Source: Rhodocyclaceae bacterium (GTDB lineage: Bacteria > Pseudomonadota > Gammaproteobacteria > Burkholderiales > Rhodocyclaceae). From it: a DNA stretch of 64,000 bases. The notes beneath the pieces are model-generated. The model did not search any database, was not told where the DNA came from, and saw nothing but the letters and a program-made list of their open reading frames with translations. A program made the translations under genes and the position numbers. Where the stretch lies: the NCBI GenBank assembly GCA_013388985.1, contig JACAEF010000013.1, forward strand, positions 27,711 through 91,710, in the 5' to 3' direction. Shown here one piece after another: positions 9,578-17,167 of the stretch; positions within the stretch are counted from its first letter, which is position 1, and each line of letters begins with the position of its first letter.

Positions 9578-12084
9578 AATGCTCCCACGCCGATGATCCC
9601 GAGCGCGGCGGCCAAGGCCAGGTCATCGCCCGGCAGCGGAGCAAAGCGGAAAACCGAAGCCAGAGCCGGCACATAAACGACAAGCATCAGCAGCACGAGC
9701 GTCACGCCGGCGACCATCCAGAGCATCGGATTCGGCAGGCGCAGCGCATCGAAGAATGAGTCACCGCGCACACGGTTGGCGATGATCAACGCCAGGTTGG
9801 CGATCACCAGTGTCACGAAGACGAAGGCGCGCGCTTCTTCTTCGCCGAGCCGGCCAAAGGCCGATGCGCTCGCGCCCAGCACGACGGTCAATACCACGAT
9901 ACCCTGAAGGCAAGCCCGCCCCAGCGTGGCGCCGCCAAAGAGTGGTTGCCGTGTGTCGCGCGGCGGGCGTCGCATCACATCGGCTTCCGCGGCTTCGTTC
10001 TCGAAGACCAGCGAACAGGCCGGATCGATGATCAGCTCGAGGAAAGCGATGTGCATCGGAAACAGCACGGCCGGCCAGCCGAACAGCACCGGCAGCAGCG
10101 CGATGCCGGCTATCGGGATATGCACCGCCAGGATGTAGGACATCGATTTCTGCAAGTTGTCGAAGATGCGTCGTCCGAGGCGGATGGCACGTACGATCGA
10201 AGCGAAATTGTCGTCGAGCAACACCAGTGCTGCCGCCTCACGAGCGACGTCGGTGCCGCGCCCCCCCATGGCGATGCCGACGTGCGCGGCCTTGAGCGCG
10301 GGCGCATCGTTGACGCCATCCCCCGTCATGGCGACGATCTCGCCGTTGGCCTTCAGGGCCTGGACGATGGCGAGTTTTTGTTCCGGCGCGATGCGGGCAC
10401 AGACACACGTCGCCCGCAGCCGGGCCCGAAGCTCTTCCTCGCTGAGCGTCGCGAGCTCATCGCCGGAAAGAATGTCTTCGACGGGCAGGCCCGCTACACG
10501 GGCGATGGCGCGCGCGGTGGCGGGGTAGTCACCGGTGATCATCACCACACGGATGCCTGCTTCGCGGCATTCCTGCATCGCTTTCGGGATCTCGGCGCGC
10601 AGTGGGTCGGAAAGCCCCGTCAGGCCAATGAACTCGAACGGAAAATCGTGCTCGATGGCCGGCAGCGCATTGCCGGAAAAGCGCGCTCGCGCCACTGCCA
10701 GCACGCGCAGGCCGAGCGCGGCGAGCTCATTCACTGCCGCCGCGATGCATGCCTGCGCCGCGGTACCGAGATGGCAAAGATCGATGACGGCTTCGGGTGC
10801 GCCCTTGACGGCGACCACATACTCGCTGCCGTGTTTCGCCTGCCAGACATGGGCCATCGTGCGTAGGCGGGGGTTTAGGCCATAGTCGTGCACCAGCGTC
10901 CAATCACGATGCAGATGCTCGGTGTGCGCCAGAAAGCGCTCGCCGAGACGATGGAAGGCCTGGTCCATCGGATCGAAAGGATCGGTCTCGCTGGCCAGGA
11001 TGGCATGCTCGACCAGGCTGTGAAAGACTTCCGGCAATGCCCCGGATTCATGTTCCACCACAAAATCCTCGCCGGCGGCCCACAAATGCGTCACCGTCAT
11101 GCGGTTCTCGGTGAGCGTGCCGGTCTTGTCCGTGCACAGCACCGAGGTGGCGCCCAACGTTTCGATGGCCGCGATGCGCCGCGTCAGCACGTTTTCCCTG
11201 GCCAGCCGCCATGCGCCAAGCGCCGGAAACACGGTGAGCACCACCGGATATTCTTCCGGCAGCATGGCCATCGCCAGCGCGATGCCGGCCAGCAGCGCCG
11301 CCAGCCAGTCCCCGCGCAGGAAGCCGTGCGCGACGACCAGCAGCGCACTCATGCCCAGCGCCAGCAGCGCCAGGTTGCGGATGAGCCGCGCCGTCTGTTT
11401 TTGCAAGGGCGAACGCTCCACCGAGAGCGTGCCCAGTGCCGCGCCGATGCGGCCGATCTCGGTGCGTGGCCCCGTGGCGGTTATGCGGGCGATGCCGTGT
11501 CCCGCCACCACCAGGGTGCCCGAGAAGACGAAAGGTGTGCCTTCACCGCCGGGCCGGGCCGGTGGCAATGATTCAGCGACCGCAAAGTGTTTGGAGACCG
11601 GCACGGCCTCACCGGTGAGCAGCGATTCATCGACCACCAGATCGCTGCCCTCGATGAGCACGCCGTCGGCCGGTACGCGGTCGCCTTCGGCCAGAACGAC
11701 GTGGTCGCCGCGCACCACCTCGCCGCCGGGTATGCGCACACGCTGGCCATCGCGGATGACCAGCGCGCGCGGGCTGGTGAGATCGCGCAAGGCTTCGATG
11801 GCGCGCTCGGTCTTGCCCTCCTGGTAGAGCGTGAGACCGAGCGTCACCAGCACGAAGCCGAACAGCACGGCTCCTTCTCGTAATTCACCGAAAACGAGAT
11901 AGAGCGTGCCGGCCGCGACGAGCAGCAGGAACATCGGCTCGCGTGCGGTTTCCCGGACGATATCGAGCCATGTGCGGCCCCGCCCGCCGGGCAGCGTGTT
12001 CGGGCCTTCGCTGGCGAGAAGGCGGGCGGCTTCCTCGCTGCTCAGCGCGGTTTCGGGATGGGCGCGCGCTTGCGGGAAAACCAC
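9526..12084 (-). CDS. Cation-transporting P-type ATPase (P2 type)
   Basis: This ATP-driven cation pump of the inner membrane has 852 aa. In order it shows an N-terminal cation-ATPase segment (SSEEAARLLASEGPNTLP), TM1-2, an actuator domain with LTGEAVPVSK (about 160), the TM4 motif MLPEEYPVVLTVF, the phosphorylation site CTDKTGTLTEN (about 315), the hinge TGDGVNDAPALK (about 610) and six C-terminal TM helices. PEEYPVV replaces the PEGLP motif of classical calcium pumps. The substrate cannot be named from sequence. It is monocistronic, and copy 4 of the dispersed repeat lies 67 bp before the start. Confidence 0.9.
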   Translation of the reverse strand: MVFPQARAHPETALSSEEAARLLASEGPNTLPGGRGRTWLDIVRETAREPMFLLLVAAGTLYLVFGELREGAVLFGFVLVTLGLTLYQEGKTERAIEALRDLTSPRALVIRDGQRVRIPGGEVVRGDHVVLAEGDRVPADGVLIEGSDLVVDESLLTGEAVPVSKHFAVAESLPPARPGGEGTPFVFSGTLVVAGHGIARITATGPRTEIGRIGAALGTLSVERSPLQKQTARLIRNLALLALGMSALLVVAHGFLRGDWLAALLAGIALAMAMLPEEYPVVLTVFPALGAWRLARENVLTRRIAAIETLGATSVLCTDKTGTLTENRMTVTHLWAAGEDFVVEHESGALPEVFHSLVEHAILASETDPFDPMDQAFHRLGERFLAHTEHLHRDWTLVHDYGLNPRLRTMAHVWQAKHGSEYVVAVKGAPEAVIDLCHLGTAAQACIAAAVNELAALGLRVLAVARARFSGNALPAIEHDFPFEFIGLTGLSDPLRAEIPKAMQECREAGIRVVMITGDYPATARAIARVAGLPVEDILSGDELATLSEEELRARLRATCVCARIAPEQKLAIVQALKANGEIVAMTGDGVNDAPALKAAHVGIAMGGRGTDVAREAAALVLLDDNFASIVRAIRLGRRIFDNLQKSMSYILAVHIPIAGIALLPVLFGWPAVLFPMHIAFLELIIDPACSLVFENEAAEADVMRRPPRDTRQPLFGGATLGRACLQGIVVLTVVLGASASAFGRLGEEEARAFVFVTLVIANLALIIANRVRGDSFFDALRLPNPMLWMVAGVTLVLLMLVVYVPALASVFRFAPLPGDDLALAAALGIIGVGAFQSLFRGKAPTTGRAKK

Positions 12085-12150
12085 CCCCGTCCCCTTTTCG
12101 CTGGATGCAGCATCAGCGATGACCGATTGTGGACGATGCGGTCATCACGC

Positions 12151-12176
12151 GAAAATCGGCGCTGGCGGGACGGCAC
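12151..12176 (+). repeat. 25-bp dispersed repeat, copy 4 (intergenic)
   Basis: GAAAATCGGCGCTGGCGGGA then CGGCAC, one mismatch. It lies between the ATPase start and the stop of the upstream small secreted protein gene. Confidence 0.92.
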
Positions 12177-12202
12177 CTCCTTTCACCGTCCTCCCCAGAC
12201 CA

Positions 12203-12547
12203 TTATTTGATGATTCCGCGCGCTTTCATGATGTCGCAGCCGTTCCTGCGCGGCGGCCTCAACTGCACGCCTTTTTCCTTCGCGCGCTCTTCCATCGCCT
12301 TGCGGTGGGCGTCCTGAGTCGCCACACACTCTTCATAGGTCTTCACTTCCCGCATCTGCGCCTGCCATGTCGCACGCTCTTCGGGGGTCATCAACGTCCA
12401 CCCTGGCGTATAGGTCTGGTTCCATGCGAAGCGTCCCTTGCCGCCCGGGCCCATGCCGCCTCCGCCGCCCGGTCCCATTTGTGCGAAGGCTGAGGTCGCG
12501 ACGAGGGCTGCGGTCAGGAAAGAAGCGGTCAATGCAAGTTTTTTCAT
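12203..12547 (-). CDS. Small secreted protein of unknown function
   Basis: The protein has 114 aa. A clear Sec signal peptide (MKKLALTASFLTAALVATSAFA, cleavage before QMGPGG) precedes a Gly-rich stretch and a charged segment with MTPEERATWQAQM, which recalls small Spy-like periplasmic proteins, although I cannot assign the family. Two Cys (EECVA, NGCD) could form a disulfide. It is the last gene in the direction of the sulfur locus, 150 bp after the cytochrome gene, with its own ribosome binding site (GGAGAAG), so operon membership is uncertain. Confidence 0.75.
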   Translation of the reverse strand: MKKLALTASFLTAALVATSAFAQMGPGGGGGMGPGGKGRFAWNQTYTPGWTLMTPEERATWQAQMREVKTYEECVATQDAHRKAMEERAKEKGVQLRPPRRNGCDIMKARGIIK

Positions 12548-12697
12548 GGTCTTCTCCTTCGGTCTGGTTGGCGTTCCGACATCTCATCGGGCTGTTTCCA
12601 CTATGGACAAAGCGAGGCGGAATAGCAAAGCCATTATGGCGCGCAACTGTAAGCATTCATGAAAATCGTAAGGAAATGTTGCAGCGCGCGCAAAGCC

Positions 12698-13354
12698 TCA
12701 ACGGGCTCGTGTCGAGGAGCCGTAGTAGGCGAAGAGCGCTGCCAGTTCTTCGTCATCGAAAGGGTTGGCATAGGCGAGCTCGCGCGTCGCGCGCACGCCG
12801 AGCCAAAGCCGCGCGGCGAATTCCGCGCGTGGCATCGCCGCCGCCATGCGGTTCAGGTTTCGGGCTGGCAGCGGAACGTCACCCCAATCGGCGTCATGGC
12901 AGCCAGCGCAGGTTTCTGCGTGCAAGCGGCGGCCGGCGGCGATGCGCGCCGGCGTCGCCTGAGTCGCGGCAAAGGCGGGGGAAAAGGGGAAACGTTTGGC
13001 AAGCCGTTCGGCCTCGGCGGCAAAGGCTTGCCAGTCTCCGCGTCCGAATGCGGCGCGCAGTCGGCCGGCAGGCCGCGCATCGGCGCCGGCGCGGCGCAAG
13101 GCGAGCGGCAGGGAGGCAAGCCCTCCCGCAATCCGGCTCTGCAACCCGGCGCGTTCCTGCAGGCCCAGCCGGTCATGGGCCAGACGGTGCGCGTCGCCGG
13201 AGAGGATCAGCAATTCCGCGCCAATACGCCAGGCCCCCGCCTCGTCGGCCCATGCCGCGCCCGCGAGCTGAAGACTCGCGAGACACGACAGCAGGAAAAG
13301 CCTTATTGCAGCTTGACGTGCTGTTCTACCGGGCCGGCTTTGGTGAGCGTCCAT
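12698..13354 (-). CDS. Secreted c-type cytochrome of the sulfur locus
   Basis: The predicted protein has 218 aa with a hydrophobic export segment (about 17-36, ending AAWADEA) and one haem c motif, CAGCH (about 148). The region before the haem domain (about 40-135) has no family I recognise. After the haem the protein carries Met residues (NRMAAAMPRAEF) that could supply the sixth ligand. The only in-frame ATG overlaps the rhodanese gene by 52 bp, which is unusual but gives a complete signal peptide. The position suggests an electron acceptor for a periplasmic sulfur reaction; this is inference. Confidence 0.78.
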   Translation of the reverse strand: MDAHQSRPGRTARQAAIRLFLLSCLASLQLAGAAWADEAGAWRIGAELLILSGDAHRLAHDRLGLQERAGLQSRIAGGLASLPLALRRAGADARPAGRLRAAFGRGDWQAFAAEAERLAKRFPFSPAFAATQATPARIAAGRRLHAETCAGCHDADWGDVPLPARNLNRMAAAMPRAEFAARLWLGVRATRELAYANPFDDEELAALFAYYGSSTRAR

Positions 13355-14235
13355 TCGGTCATCGAACCGTCGTAGAGCTTCGCCTTCTTGTTGCCGAGAA
13401 GCTCGCTGGAGACGAACCAGCCGATCGAGGCCAGGTGACCGGTGTTGCAGAAATTGATCTGCTCGCCTGCGGTAGACACGCCGGCATGCTTGTAGAGCTT
13501 CTCGATCGTTGCTTTGTCGCGGAACATCCCGCCGCCGTTCTCGGTGAACCAGCCGGTCGGCAGATTCTTCGCGCCGGGCAGCGTGCCGTTCTCGGACGCC
13601 TTCGGGTTACGGTTGATGCCCGAGAACTGGTCTTCCGGCCGGCTGTCGACGAGCACTGCCTTCTTGGAGGCGATTGCGGCTTTGACGTCATCGACGGTGG
13701 CGAGCATGTCCATGCGTGGATGCGGGGTGAAAGTCTTGGCCGCGACTTTTGCGGCGCCGGTTTCCAGGGGGTTCGCCTTGTCTTTCGTCCAAGCGGCCAT
13801 GCCGCCATTGAGGATCGACACGTTGTCGTGGCCGAGCGTCTTGAACGTCCAGTAGATGCGTGTCGCCCAGCCCATGTCGAGGTATGAGCTGCCGGGAGCG
13901 ACGAGGATCACGTGGCTGGAATTGTCGACGCCGAGGCTGCCGATGTGGGCAGCAAGTTTGTCGAATTTCGCCGGCAGCATGTCGGGCACCTTGTCGGCAC
14001 GATCCTCGCGCCAGCCCGACTTGGCGAAGTCGGTATTGGCTGCACCGGGAATGTGGCCGCGCAGGAAATCGCTGGCGGGCTGGATGTCGACGATGACGAT
14101 GTCCGGCTTGCCGAGATTGGCTTTCAGCCAGGCGACGTCGACCAGCGGTTCGGCGGCGAGGGCCGCGGTCACGAGGCTGAAAAGGAAGGCCGCGACCATC
14201 CCGAGCGCGCGGCCGAGGTTCATCAATTGTTTCAT
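13303..14235 (-). CDS. Periplasmic tandem-domain rhodanese (sulfurtransferase)
   Basis: Rhodaneses move sulfane sulfur between thiosulfate or persulfides and acceptors. The 310-aa protein has a signal peptide (about 1-28, ending ALAAEP) and two rhodanese domains. The first (about 35-150) has IVDIQPASDFLRGHIPGA but no active-site Cys loop (VAPGSSYLDMG). The second (about 170-300) has VDSRPEDQFSG and the active loop NFCNTGHLAS, so Cys in this loop is the probable sulfur carrier. This inactive-active arrangement is standard for tandem rhodaneses. It lies in the middle of the minus-strand sulfur locus. Confidence 0.9.
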   Translation of the reverse strand: MKQLMNLGRALGMVAAFLFSLVTAALAAEPLVDVAWLKANLGKPDIVIVDIQPASDFLRGHIPGAANTDFAKSGWREDRADKVPDMLPAKFDKLAAHIGSLGVDNSSHVILVAPGSSYLDMGWATRIYWTFKTLGHDNVSILNGGMAAWTKDKANPLETGAAKVAAKTFTPHPRMDMLATVDDVKAAIASKKAVLVDSRPEDQFSGINRNPKASENGTLPGAKNLPTGWFTENGGGMFRDKATIEKLYKHAGVSTAGEQINFCNTGHLASIGWFVSSELLGNKKAKLYDGSMTEWTLTKAGPVEQHVKLQ

Positions 14236-14256
14236 GGCGTCTCCTCCATCAGGTGA

Positions 14257-14442
14257 TTACGTCGTGATGACGCGATCGGCGGCGAGGATGCTTGCCATCA
14301 CCTCGTCCCAATCGCTTTCTCTCATGTCCCGGCGCGTCACATCGACGACCGCGACGCGATGCGTCGCAGCCATCAGCCGCAAGGCGGCAGTCACGGTCTG
14401 CGCGTCGGGAAACAGACCGGTATTCAGTTGCAGGATGTTCAT
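14257..14442 (-). CDS. Small protein of sulfur locus, unknown
   Basis: The protein has 61 aa starting MNILQLNTGLF; the longer track start (14478) overlaps the neighbour and lacks support. An N-terminal beta-strand/helix pattern (NILQLNTG, AATHRVAVVDVTRRD) resembles the Rossmann-like start of the two DsrE-like genes upstream, but it is short and has no cysteine. It may be a truncated member of the same family. It sits 10 bp after the preceding gene. Confidence 0.6.
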   Translation of the reverse strand: MNILQLNTGLFPDAQTVTAALRLMAATHRVAVVDVTRRDMRESDWDEVMASILAADRVITT

Positions 14443-14452
14443 GGCGTCGTTC

Positions 14453-14731
14453 TCACAGCGAGAGCACGAGGTCGGCACCGTCCATGACCGCGGCGAGTGC
14501 AGTCGGATCGAGCAGCTTCAGTTCGTCGGCCATCGTCGCGACGGTCGTCTGCGGCACGATGTCGCACATTTCCAGCAATTCGGCGTTGGCGGCGTTTTCC
14601 GCCGATTCCTCGACGGGCCGGTCCATGAAGACGAGACCGACACGGTGGCCGAAGATCGTCAGCCCCGCCGCCACGCGCATCGCTTCGGCATGATCGCGGC
14701 GCGCCAGCACGAGGATGTTTTTCTCGCTCAC
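14453..14731 (-). CDS. DsrE/DsrF-like small protein
   Basis: This 92-aa cytosolic protein begins with GTG (SEKNILVLARRDHAEAM) in a GTGA overlap with the upstream gene. The alternation of hydrophobic strands and helices (NILVLAR, GHRVGLVFMDRP, ending DGADLVLSL) resembles the DsrE/DsrF/TusCD superfamily used in sulfur relay. The single Cys (EMCDIVP) lies at about 55. Assignment is by fold pattern and context, not by a strict motif. Confidence 0.65.
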   Translation of the reverse strand: MSEKNILVLARRDHAEAMRVAAGLTIFGHRVGLVFMDRPVEESAENAANAELLEMCDIVPQTTVATMADELKLLDPTALAAVMDGADLVLSL

Positions 14732-15015
14732 AGGCTCACCACCCTTTCCGCCTCGCCCACCAAAGCGCTGTTGGTCGTCTGGCTGCCCTGTTCCACCGGG
14801 CAATCGAAGCCGGGACGGAAACGACGCCACGATTCCTCGCAGACCACCGCCCGGCTGCCGGAAAGAGCGGCAAGCAGTTCGGCATCTTCGAGGTTGCTGA
14901 CACCCTCATGGGTGAAAAAAACCGCGAAGCTGGCGTTCGCCCGTCGCGCGGCAAGCGCCAGCGATTTGAGCAAGGTGCCGCTGTTCGCGGTCGTGACATG
15001 GAACAGGATGTTCAT
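14728..15015 (-). CDS. DsrE-like small protein with two cysteines
   Basis: The 95-aa protein MNILFHVTTANSGTLLKSLA follows the DsrE-superfamily pattern: N-terminal strand, loop, long helix, then AVFFTHEGVSNLED. Two Cys (VVCEES, FDCPVEQ) could act in sulfur transfer. It overlaps both neighbours by 4 bp, so the three small proteins are likely co-translated, perhaps forming a hetero-oligomer as TusBCD/DsrEFH do. This last point is inference. Confidence 0.65.
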   Translation of the reverse strand: MNILFHVTTANSGTLLKSLALAARRANASFAVFFTHEGVSNLEDAELLAALSGSRAVVCEESWRRFRPGFDCPVEQGSQTTNSALVGEAERVVSL

Positions 15016-15611
15016 CGTTTCTCCCCGTCGAGCGCCCAGCCGACGCGGATGGCCTGGCCGGTGTCGAGCAGCTGGCGCGTGAAGCGGCGGATCGCCGTAT
15101 AGGCATCCGTGGCAAGAATGACCGGCCCGCCATTTGCTTCGCGTGGGTGGACGATCCAGAGTGCATCGCGCATCGGCGCAGCGAACACTTTCGTACGCAC
15201 CAGTGCGCGCTCTTGCCCGGGCACGGCATCGCTGCGGGCGGAGACCAGCGGCGTCAATGGCATTGCAAGCACGCGCACCTCACGCTGGCCGGCGAGATAA
15301 AGCAGGCCGGCGACGAACTCGCGTGCGCCATCGCTGTCGCCGGCGACGACCACGCGCTCGCTGCCATCGAGGCCGGCGGCGCCCAGCAGCCAGAGCAAGT
15401 CGCGCTCGCTCGGCAACTGGCCGCGCAGACCGAGGAATTCCGACGGCGGCAGGCAGCGCGCGCCGGGCAGCGACGCGGCCCGGCATTGCTCGAGTGGACG
15501 CACGTCGATTGCCGTATCGCCAGCGCCGACTTTTGCCGTCATGCCGAAATCGGCCGCCGCCAGCGCCGGCAAGGCGACGATGCTCCAGGCAGCGAACAGC
15601 GCGCGCAGCAT
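15012..15611 (-). CDS. Rhodanese-like secreted protein with repeat-encoded N-terminus
   Basis: The protein has 199 aa with a signal peptide (MLRALFAAWSIVALPALAAAD). The mature part resembles a rhodanese fold (AIDVRPLEQC, LPGARCLPPSEF, ERVVVAGDSDGAREFVAGLLYLAG), but the usual active-site Cys loop reads AGDSDGA, so catalysis at that site is doubtful. Right after the signal peptide, residues AKVGAGDTA come from a copy of the dispersed repeat and run directly into the first rhodanese strand. It is in the sulfur locus with 1-bp and 4-bp overlaps to its neighbours. Confidence 0.72.
   Translation of the reverse strand: MLRALFAAWSIVALPALAAADFGMTAKVGAGDTAIDVRPLEQCRAASLPGARCLPPSEFLGLRGQLPSERDLLWLLGAAGLDGSERVVVAGDSDGAREFVAGLLYLAGQREVRVLAMPLTPLVSARSDAVPGQERALVRTKVFAAPMRDALWIVHPREANGGPVILATDAYTAIRRFTRQLLDTGQAIRVGWALDGEKR
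15510..15535 (-). repeat. 25-bp dispersed repeat, copy 5 (inside rhodanese-like gene)
   Basis: The minus strand reads CAAAAGTCGGCGCTGGCGAT then ACGGCA. It is translated as AKVGAGDTA immediately after the signal peptide. Confidence 0.85.
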
Positions 15612-15886
15612 CAGCAGCCACCGAAACGTCTGGGGGCGGCCGGCGCCCCCGCGCCAGTGGCGGCCGGGGCGGGCGGATTGTCGATGTAGTAGCCCATCAG
15701 CTCGAGCACGCTCACCCTGCCGAAGCTGCCCAGATCCAGTTCGGGAAGGGTCTCGGGAGGAACGGGGACCTTGGCGGCCGCAATCGCGTTCTTCGGCATC
15801 GCGGCCAGCCGGAAGCCGCCAATGCAGACAATCGCCGCAATGGCGATGCTGACGGAGCAGAAGATCACGCCGGTGCGATCGAGCAT
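15611..15886 (-). CDS. Single-TM small protein ending in Gly-Gly-Cys
   Basis: The 91-aa protein from MLDRTGVIFCSV (the track's longer start at 15910 overlaps the upstream 28-aa gene and is less likely) has one N-terminal TM helix (about 6-30), a soluble segment with SFGRVSVLELMGYYIDNPP, a Pro/Ala linker and a terminal RRFGGC. A cysteine as the very last residue on a flexible arm resembles sulfur-carrier C-termini. Family unknown; the function is inferred only from this feature and the location beside tusA and rhodanese genes. Confidence 0.65.
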   Translation of the reverse strand: MLDRTGVIFCSVSIAIAAIVCIGGFRLAAMPKNAIAAAKVPVPPETLPELDLGSFGRVSVLELMGYYIDNPPAPAATGAGAPAAPRRFGGC

Positions 15887-15896
15887 TTTCTCTTCC

Positions 15897-15983
15897 TCAC
15901 AGGGAGTCACTGAAAAACGCGAGATACATCATGCCCATGGCGAGACAGAACAAACCGCCATGCCAGACCACTTGCCAATCCAT
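15897..15983 (-). CDS. 28-aa single-TM peptide
   Basis: This gene is too short for the ORF track: ATG at 15983, stop TGA at 15897. The peptide MDWQVVWHGGLFCLAMGMMY then LAFFSDSL is almost entirely one hydrophobic helix. Its ATG overlaps the TGA of the preceding gene (TGATG) and its stop lies 11 bp before the next ATG, so it fits the operon exactly. Likely a small membrane subunit of the sulfur locus; no homolog is known to me. Confidence 0.55.
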   Translation of the reverse strand: MDWQVVWHGGLFCLAMGMMYLAFFSDSL

Positions 15984-16192
15984 CACTTCCCTCCCTTGTA
16001 GTGGCGCACCAGGGTTTCCACCGCGATCGCCTCGCCGCTCACCGGATGGATCACCGGCGGCGTGAAATAAGGCACGCCCTCACGGGTCGCCTTCATGCCG
16101 GGCGGTGGAGCGAAAGTCATCCAGAGAATGCCGCCGATGCTGATGACGGCCGACAAGGCGACCAGCAGGCGCAACAAGTAGCGTTGCCACAT
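15983..16192 (-). CDS. Small single-TM protein of sulfur locus
   Basis: The 69-aa protein from MWQRYLLRLLVALSAVISIGG has a TM helix at about 5-28, then a hydrophilic tail (FAPPPGMKATREGVPYFTPP, ending VRHYKGGK). The longer track start at 16261 would overlap tusA and is rejected. No cysteine. Unknown family; it is coupled by overlap to the 28-aa peptide. Confidence 0.62.
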   Translation of the reverse strand: MWQRYLLRLLVALSAVISIGGILWMTFAPPPGMKATREGVPYFTPPVIHPVSGEAIAVETLVRHYKGGK

Positions 16193-16196
16193 GGCG

Positions 16197-16502
16197 TCAA
16201 TCCCGGCGAATATAGATACGCCAGCAGTTGGGCGCCTTGATGGTTTCCAGATGCGTGGCATCGAGTTCGTCGCACATCGGCGGCAGCGCTTCGACCGATG
16301 ACGGGTTATCGGCGAGCACTTCGATCACTTCTCCGATGGCGATCTCATTGATGGCCTTCTTGGTCATCAATTGCGGGCGCGGACAGGAAACGCCCAGGCA
16401 ATCCACGCGGCGCGCGATCCTGACCTCGCTGCCATCCGACAGCTTGACCGTGCCGCCGCCGGCAGTCTCTGCAGTCTTCGTTTTCGATCCGAACAATCCC
16501 AT
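16197..16502 (-). CDS. TusA-family sulfurtransferase
   Basis: TusA proteins carry persulfide sulfur to biosynthetic or oxidative partners. The 101-aa protein starts MGLFGSK (the track merges an upstream frame) and has the family motif DCLGVSCPRPQLMTKKAI at about 35-52, where the Cys of CPRP is the sulfur-binding residue, followed by the usual beta-alpha-beta-alpha-beta pattern. An N-terminal extension of about 30 residues precedes the domain. It is adjacent to two YeeE-type genes, a known pairing for thiosulfate or sulfur uptake. Confidence 0.9.
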   Translation of the reverse strand: MGLFGSKTKTAETAGGGTVKLSDGSEVRIARRVDCLGVSCPRPQLMTKKAINEIAIGEVIEVLADNPSSVEALPPMCDELDATHLETIKAPNCWRIYIRRD

Positions 16503-16513
16503 CTCGCTCCTCC

Positions 16514-17167
16514 TCAGGCATTTTGAACCGCCGTCTCGACGGGTTTCCCCTTGGCGTGTTCTTGTTGATGTTTCACATGCTCGGCATGATGGGCGCGCTC
16601 GCGTTTCAGGATGGCGCGATAAAGCCCGAACAGCACCGCGAACTGCACCAGACCGAAGACGATCGCCGGCACGCCGAATTTCTGCTGCAGGGTCTGGGCG
16701 TTGGCGAAGCCGAGCTGCAGCGCCGGCGCGTTGATCTGCCCGGTCATGGTCTGCGGCGCCGGCGGCCACCAGCTCGCCGACCAGACGAGCGAGAACAGGA
16801 ACATGCCGACGAAGGTGAAGATCAGCGCCCATAGCGCGCCGAGGTTGCCTTCACCGGTCTTGACCCAGGTCGACACCGTGCAGGCACCGGCGAACACCAT
16901 GCCGATGCCAAACAGGAACAGGCCGGCGAAGGTATTGAGGCCGACATCGAATTGCAGCGGATGTCCGGCGCCCAGCGACATGAAGCCGGTGAAGCCCAGC
17001 GTCAGGATCATCATCGCCGCCAGCATCGCCTTGGTGTTGCGGTAAGTCTTGAACATGATCGCGTCGCGCAGCGCGGCGGTGTTGCAAAAGCGCGAGCGCT
17101 GCATCAAGAGGCCGGCCACGGAACCGAACAGGAAAGCGACGAAACATTCGGCGACCGGGGACATCAT
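16514..17167 (-). CDS. YeeE/YedE-family membrane protein, half-size (C-terminal-type)
   Basis: Full YeeE (TsuA) proteins are about 350 aa thiosulfate channels. This 217-aa protein, starting MMSPVAECFVAF, corresponds to one half, with about five TM helices. Family cysteine positions occur in RSRFCNTAALRDA (about 28) and FAGACTVSTWVKTGEGN (about 95). The C-terminus is a charged His/Lys-rich tail. It overlaps the other half gene by 4 bp (ATGA), so a heterodimer is likely. Confidence 0.85.
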   Translation of the reverse strand: MMSPVAECFVAFLFGSVAGLLMQRSRFCNTAALRDAIMFKTYRNTKAMLAAMMILTLGFTGFMSLGAGHPLQFDVGLNTFAGLFLFGIGMVFAGACTVSTWVKTGEGNLGALWALIFTFVGMFLFSLVWSASWWPPAPQTMTGQINAPALQLGFANAQTLQQKFGVPAIVFGLVQFAVLFGLYRAILKRERAHHAEHVKHQQEHAKGKPVETAVQNA

